Positions 60,228 through 64,000 of a stretch of 64,000 nt of DNA are shown one piece after another. Every line of letters begins with the position of its first letter. The first letter of the stretch is position 1. The translations under genes were made by a program, and so were the position numbers. This stretch comes from Paraburkholderia nodosa. GTDB lineage: Bacteria; Pseudomonadota; Gammaproteobacteria; Burkholderiales; Burkholderiaceae. Below the pieces are notes generated by a model. It saw only the letters and a program-made list of their open reading frames with translations, was not told the DNA's origin and did not search any database. The stretch covers positions 1 through 64,000 of the forward strand of contig NZ_MCNV01000020.1 in NCBI RefSeq assembly GCF_001718195.1, given 5' to 3'.

Positions 60228-62069
60228 ATGCCTTTGCCTACTCCCCCCAGCAAGCTCGGCAACCTGCTGCCGCCCGAAGAATACAAGGCGCGTGCCCGCA
60301 CGACGCGCAGCACACGCAAGGCCGCGAGCGAGAACGACGCGGCCGACGTTGCAGAATACGGCCCCGGCAGTGTTGCCGAGCCGATGACGCAGGCCGCCAA
60401 CGCCGCGACCACCTTGCGCACGGTGCCACTTTCCAGCGCCAGCGCCGAACTGGCCGCGCTCGAACCGGTCGCACCGGCGCCCGCGCGCAACAAGCGCAAC
60501 CACAACAAGCAAGTCACGGCAGCGCTGCTGCAGCCTCTCGAGGCCCGCACCGATGCCGACGAGACACCCGTTGCGCGCGGCGGCAAACCCGCCTCGGCAA
60601 AAGCGTCCGGCGGCGCCGCTGCGCCCGCCACGCGCGCCGGCACGAAAAAACGCGTGCATCCCGAAGAGAGCACCGAAGTCCAGAAGCTCTTCGTGCTCGA
60701 CACCAACGTGCTGATGCACGACCCGACCTGCCTGTTCCGTTTCGAGGAACACGACGTCTATCTGCCGATGATGACGTTGGAAGAACTCGACAACCACAAG
60801 AAGGGCATGTCGGAAGTCGCGCGCAACGCGCGCCAGGTGAGCCGCACGCTCGACCAGCTGGTCGCCAATGCGGGCCCGATCTCGGAAGGCATTTCGCTTG
60901 GCCGCCTCGGCAGCCGCGAGGCGCTTGGTCGCCTGTACTTCCAGACCACGCTCACGCATATCGATCCGGTCGACGGCCTGCCCCAGGGCAAAGCCGATAA
61001 CCAGATCCTCGGCGTGGTGCGCGCGCTGCAGCGCGACCGGCCGGACCGCCTCGTCGTGCTGGTGTCGAAAGACATCAACATGCGCATCAAGGCTCATGCG
61101 CTCGGCCTGCCTGCGGAAGACTACTTCAACGACCAGGTTCTCGAAGACAAGGACCTGCTCTACTCGGGCGTGCGTGCGCTCCAGCAGGACTTCTGGTCGA
61201 AGCACGCCAAGGGCATGGAGTCCTGGCAGGACACCAAGACCGGCACCACGTATTACCGCGTGACGGGTCCCGAGTGCCTCTCGATGCTCGTGAACGAGTT
61301 CGTCTATCTCGAGCCGCAGAACGGCGAACCGGCGTTCCACGCGATCGTGCGCGAGCTCAACGGCAAGACGGCGCTCCTGCAAACGCTGCGCGACTACGGC
61401 CACCACAAGAACAATGTGTGGGGCATCACGGCGCGCAACCGCGAGCAGAACTTCGCGCTGAACCTGCTGATGAACCCGGAGATCGACTTCGTCACGCTGC
61501 TCGGCCAGGCCGGCACGGGCAAGACACTCGTCGCGCTCGCGGCGGGCCTGGCCCAAGTGCTCGACGAGAAGCGCTACAACGAGATCATCGTCACGCGCGC
61601 GACCGTGCCGGTTGGCGAGGACATCGGTTTCCTGCCGGGCACCGAAGAAGAAAAGATGCAGCCCTGGATGGGCGCCTTCGACGACAACCTCGAAGTGCTT
61701 CAGAAGACCGATGACGCCGCCGGCGAATGGGGGCGCGCCGCGACCCAGGAACTGATCCGCTCGCGCCTGAAGGTCAAGAGCATGAACTTCATGCGCGGCC
61801 GCACGTTCGTGGACAAGTATCTGATCATCGACGAGGCGCAGAACCTCACGCCGAAGCAGATGAAGACGCTCGTCACGCGCGCGGGTCCGGGCACGAAGAT
61901 CGTGTGTCTCGGCAACATCGCGCAGATCGACACGCCGTATCTGACCGAAGGCAGCTCCGGCCTCACCTACGTGGTGGACCGCTTCAAGGGCTGGGCGCAC
62001 AGCGGCCACGTGACGCTCGCACGCGGCGAACGCTCGCGGCTTGCCGATTACGCGTCCGATATCCTGTAA
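60228..62069 (+). CDS. phoH: PIN-PhoH fusion protein (PhoH2-like ribonuclease/ATPase)
   Basis: A 613-residue protein. Residues 1-150 are low complexity, Ala/Arg/Lys-rich. A PIN domain follows (KLFVLDTNVLMHDP, MTLEELDNHKKG, and the VVLVSKDINMRIKA acidic sites), then a PhoH ATPase with Walker A LLGQAGTGKTLVALAAG and Walker B YLIIDEAQNLTPKQM. This PhoH2 architecture has RNA helicase and RNase activity in mycobacteria. Here it is a lone gene with its own terminator and no antitoxin partner visible. The N-terminal extension is unusual. Confidence 0.9.
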   Translation: MPLPTPPSKLGNLLPPEEYKARARTTRSTRKAASENDAADVAEYGPGSVAEPMTQAANAATTLRTVPLSSASAELAALEPVAPAPARNKRNHNKQVTAALLQPLEARTDADETPVARGGKPASAKASGGAAAPATRAGTKKRVHPEESTEVQKLFVLDTNVLMHDPTCLFRFEEHDVYLPMMTLEELDNHKKGMSEVARNARQVSRTLDQLVANAGPISEGISLGRLGSREALGRLYFQTTLTHIDPVDGLPQGKADNQILGVVRALQRDRPDRLVVLVSKDINMRIKAHALGLPAEDYFNDQVLEDKDLLYSGVRALQQDFWSKHAKGMESWQDTKTGTTYYRVTGPECLSMLVNEFVYLEPQNGEPAFHAIVRELNGKTALLQTLRDYGHHKNNVWGITARNREQNFALNLLMNPEIDFVTLLGQAGTGKTLVALAAGLAQVLDEKRYNEIIVTRATVPVGEDIGFLPGTEEEKMQPWMGAFDDNLEVLQKTDDAAGEWGRAATQELIRSRLKVKSMNFMRGRTFVDKYLIIDEAQNLTPKQMKTLVTRAGPGTKIVCLGNIAQIDTPYLTEGSSGLTYVVDRFKGWAHSGHVTLARGERSRLADYASDIL

Positions 62070-62117
62070 TCCATTCGCTTGGGCGCCGCCTTTCTGGGGC
62101 GCCCGTGCAGATGGCGA

Positions 62118-62153
62118 GGACCGTATCCGGGGAACCGGATACGGTCCTTTTTT
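62118..62153 (+). terminator. Intrinsic terminator of phoH
   Basis: A perfect 13-bp stem GGACCGTATCCGG / CCGGATACGGTCC with a GGAA loop, followed by TTTTTT, 48 bp after the stop codon. Confidence 0.93.
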
Positions 62154-62304
62154 ATTGCCCAGGCGTCCCCGAGGCACAACAGTTGGCGCACGAACTTCAA
62201 GTAAGTTGTGAAGAATTCTTGCGAAAGCGCTGACGGGCGGGCTACCATCCGCCCATGATCCGTTCTCCCGATGGCGCGAGCGTCGCGCGCGCCACCTCCG
62301 CTTC

Positions 62305-63438
62305 ATGCGTCGACTCTGGCTTCCGCTTCTGATCGCAGTCCTGCTTGCCGCGTGCTCCAGTGCGCCGCAAAGGGTATCGCGCAGCGGTTCGTCCGCCGGC
62401 GAAAACGCGTGGCGCACCAAGCCTGCGGGCTTCCCCAATTTCGTCGATCACAGCGTGGGCCGCGAGGAAATCTCGATCCAGGCGATGGGGCTCGTCGGCA
62501 TTCCGTATCGCTGGGGCGGCAATACGCCCGACAGCGGCTTCGATTGCAGCGGTCTCGTCAAATACGTGCTCGCGCGCTCGGCCTCGGTGGACTTGCCCCG
62601 CACCACGGCCGACATGAGTATGCGCGGCGAAACGATCGAGCCCGACGAGATTGCCGCCGGCGACCTCGTCTTCTTCAATACGACGGGGCGGCCGCATTCG
62701 CACGTCGGGATATATGTCGGCAACCTGCGCTTCGTCAACGCGCCTTCGACCGGCGGCACAGTGCGACTCGACTATCTGACCAACCCGTACTGGGCGAAGC
62801 GCTTCGACGGGATCCGCCGCATGGCGCCGCCCAAACGCACGCCTTTCGAGACGCCGACCTGGGACGCGTCTGCGCCGGCTGAACGCGTGCCTGGCGCGAA
62901 CACCGCGCCACCGGCTGCCGCAATGGCGAGCGTCGCGCCGACTGCGGCGGCGCAGCCCGTGCCGCGAGTCGCGGCCGCGAGCCATTACCGCGTCGTCGGC
63001 GCACCGCAGGCGGCCTATGCGGCAACACCACCGACAACGCCAGCCACCACGCCGACGGCTTCCACCGCCGCTCCGGCCGACGCGTTCGAGCCCCCGCCCG
63101 CCTCGCTCGGCGCGGCGCAGACGCAGGCACGCGACGCGGGCGCGCTCGCACCGGCGGCCGCGCCCGCCAACAACGCGCCTGCATACGCTACCAACCCCGC
63201 CGCCAGCGCCCCGCGCGACGCCATCGACGCCGCCGCCGACGCCTTCGAGCCCCCTCCGCCCACGGCAAGCGCAGCGGCGCGCCAGGCCGGCCAGGTGGGC
63301 TCGACGCCGATCCAGGCGACGTCGCCAGCCGCGGGAGGCGCGCAGATCATGCGCGCCTCGACGGCCGGCCCGGCCTCGCCCGCCCCGACCCAGTCCAGCG
63401 ACGACCCGATCGCGCGCTTTGCCAACGGCGGCGACTGA
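62305..63438 (+). CDS. NlpC/P60 (C40) peptidase lipoprotein
   Basis: A 377-residue envelope lipoprotein. The signal and lipobox are RRLWLPLLIAVLLAAC, with the lipidated Cys at residue 16. The C40 domain (about residues 50-175) has its catalytic Cys in SGFDCSGLVKYV and His in RPHSHVGIYVG, so it is predicted active on peptide stems of peptidoglycan, like spr/MepS. The last 190 residues are Ala/Pro/Thr-rich and contain the word ADAFEPPP twice. The exact cleavage specificity is not readable. GC-rich sequence upstream hides the promoter. Confidence 0.9.
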   Translation: MRRLWLPLLIAVLLAACSSAPQRVSRSGSSAGENAWRTKPAGFPNFVDHSVGREEISIQAMGLVGIPYRWGGNTPDSGFDCSGLVKYVLARSASVDLPRTTADMSMRGETIEPDEIAAGDLVFFNTTGRPHSHVGIYVGNLRFVNAPSTGGTVRLDYLTNPYWAKRFDGIRRMAPPKRTPFETPTWDASAPAERVPGANTAPPAAAMASVAPTAAAQPVPRVAAASHYRVVGAPQAAYAATPPTTPATTPTASTAAPADAFEPPPASLGAAQTQARDAGALAPAAAPANNAPAYATNPAASAPRDAIDAAADAFEPPPPTASAAARQAGQVGSTPIQATSPAAGGAQIMRASTAGPASPAPTQSSDDPIARFANGGD

Positions 63439-63574
63439 AGCGACCCGGCCACGGCGCTGCGCGGCACGTTGCCCCTGGCCGCACGGCCGAGCATGCTTGC
63501 AGCGGTTTGCGGCGCCCCGCGCCTCTGCTATCGTTTTGGGACCGTTTTTCATACTTTCGCGCAGCGAGGCGACG

Positions 63575-64000
63575 ATGGATCTTGGACTCAGCAAGAAGGT
63601 GGTACTCGTGACGGGCGGCAGCAAGGGCATTGGCCTTGCCTGCGCGCGCGCCTTTGCGCAGGAAGGCGCCCGCGTGGCGATCGTCTCGCGCGACCCCGCC
63701 AATCTCGCGCGTGCTCGTGAGCAACTAGCGAGCGAAGGCCTGCACGTGCACCTCACGCGCGCGGACCTGCACGAGGCGCACAGCGCGGCCGACGTGGTCG
63801 AAGAAGTCTCCACCGCGGTCGGCCCCATCGATATCCTCATCAACAGCGCGGGCGCGGCACGCCGCTACGACCCGGAAACCCTCGATGCGGACGCGTTCAG
63901 GGCCACGATGGAGGCGAAATATTTTCCCTACATCTACCCGCAGCAGGAGGTGCTGCGCCGCATGGTGCAGCGGATCAAGTCGGGCGAGAGCATGGAACCC
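63575..64000 (+). CDS. SDR family oxidoreductase, truncated by the window edge
   Basis: The first 142 codons of a short-chain dehydrogenase. The cofactor motif VTGGSKGIGLACARAF is followed by SRDPANL, where the Arg suggests NADP(H), and the NSAG-type motif INSAGAARRY. The catalytic Ser/Tyr region lies beyond the right end. The ATG at 63575 follows GCGAGGCGACG. The NSAG region is close to 3-oxoacyl-ACP reductase-like SDRs, but substrate cannot be told. Confidence 0.88.
   Translation, partial: MDLGLSKKVVLVTGGSKGIGLACARAFAQEGARVAIVSRDPANLARAREQLASEGLHVHLTRADLHEAHSAADVVEEVSTAVGPIDILINSAGAARRYDPETLDADAFRATMEAKYFPYIYPQQEVLRRMVQRIKSGESMEP

Noticed and set aside
1..64000. Mobile elements, CRISPR arrays, prophage genes, tRNA and rRNA genes
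   Set aside because: I looked for transposase and integrase motifs, spaced direct repeats, GGTTCGAATCC-type T-loops and rRNA cores, and found none; gene order is typical core chromosome.

Overview
This is an ordinary but gene-dense stretch of a high-GC beta-proteobacterial chromosome. Gene content and order point to Burkholderiaceae, most likely Paraburkholderia, Caballeronia, Burkholderia or a close relative. The supporting evidence is a class I phaC-phaA pair, the surE-pcm-nlpD-rpoS string, an unfused arn cluster for 4-amino-4-deoxy-L-arabinose (Ara4N) on lipid A, an alaA-hom-thrC-moeA-moaD-moaE string, a 420-residue Rho and type B ribosomal protein L31. I see no insertion sequence, prophage, CRISPR array, tRNA or rRNA. 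Almost every base is assigned to recognisable genes.

Layout: 1-2885 (minus) polyhydroxybutyrate synthesis, phaC then phaA (phaA runs off the left edge), with a sigma-70-like promoter upstream of phaC. 3296-5409 (minus) rluD-pgeF; 5451-6347 (plus) bamD; 6467-7936 (minus) rlmD; 8163-9044 (plus) an EEP-family nuclease; 9060-13727 (minus) a DEDDy exonuclease, then the stress and stationary-phase string surE-pcm-nlpD-rpoS. 13998-17544: an oxidoreductase (plus), a CoA-transferase, recR and ybaB (minus). 17629-20330 (minus): the 4.5S SRP RNA and dnaX. 20784-26237 (plus): trxA, rho, a MerR-MFS pair, mtfA, rpmE2. 26558-29687 (plus): an ArnT-like membrane glycosyltransferase and a MATE transporter.

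29736-38331 is a complete acetoin catabolism unit. A minus-strand operon acoX-SDR-acoA-acoB-acoC-lipA diverges from the sigma-54 activator acoR, and a well-placed -24/-12 promoter and a perfect 18-bp palindrome lie in the divergent gap. Acetoin would be cleaved to acetaldehyde and acetyl-CoA, and acetyl-CoA is also the PHB precursor. The E3 subunit is not in the window.

38551-44807: a ComEA-like HhH protein and a YidB-like protein (plus), clpB with a heat-shock-type promoter (minus), and an NsrR repressor divergent from a group III truncated haemoglobin with a candidate NsrR operator between them. 44048-50427 (minus): alanine/threonine biosynthesis (alaA, hom, thrC) followed by molybdenum cofactor genes (moeA, moaD, moaE). 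50967-59220 (plus): a small Mth938-like gene, then arnT, one SMR flippase subunit, arnB, arnC, separate formyltransferase and decarboxylase genes replacing bifunctional ArnA, and arnD. 59358-64000 (plus): a Bcp peroxiredoxin, a PIN-PhoH protein, an NlpC/P60 lipoprotein and a truncated SDR at the right edge.

I did not find a clearly new biological system. The best leads are local: a ten-unit hexapeptide repeat in the PhaC N-terminus, regulatory architecture upstream of phaC, aco, nsrR and the merR-MFS pair, a possible leader ORF in front of alaA, a pyrimidine-rich rho leader, the split ArnA, and several low-complexity tails. All functional calls come from reading sequence motifs and recalling families; no database search was run.
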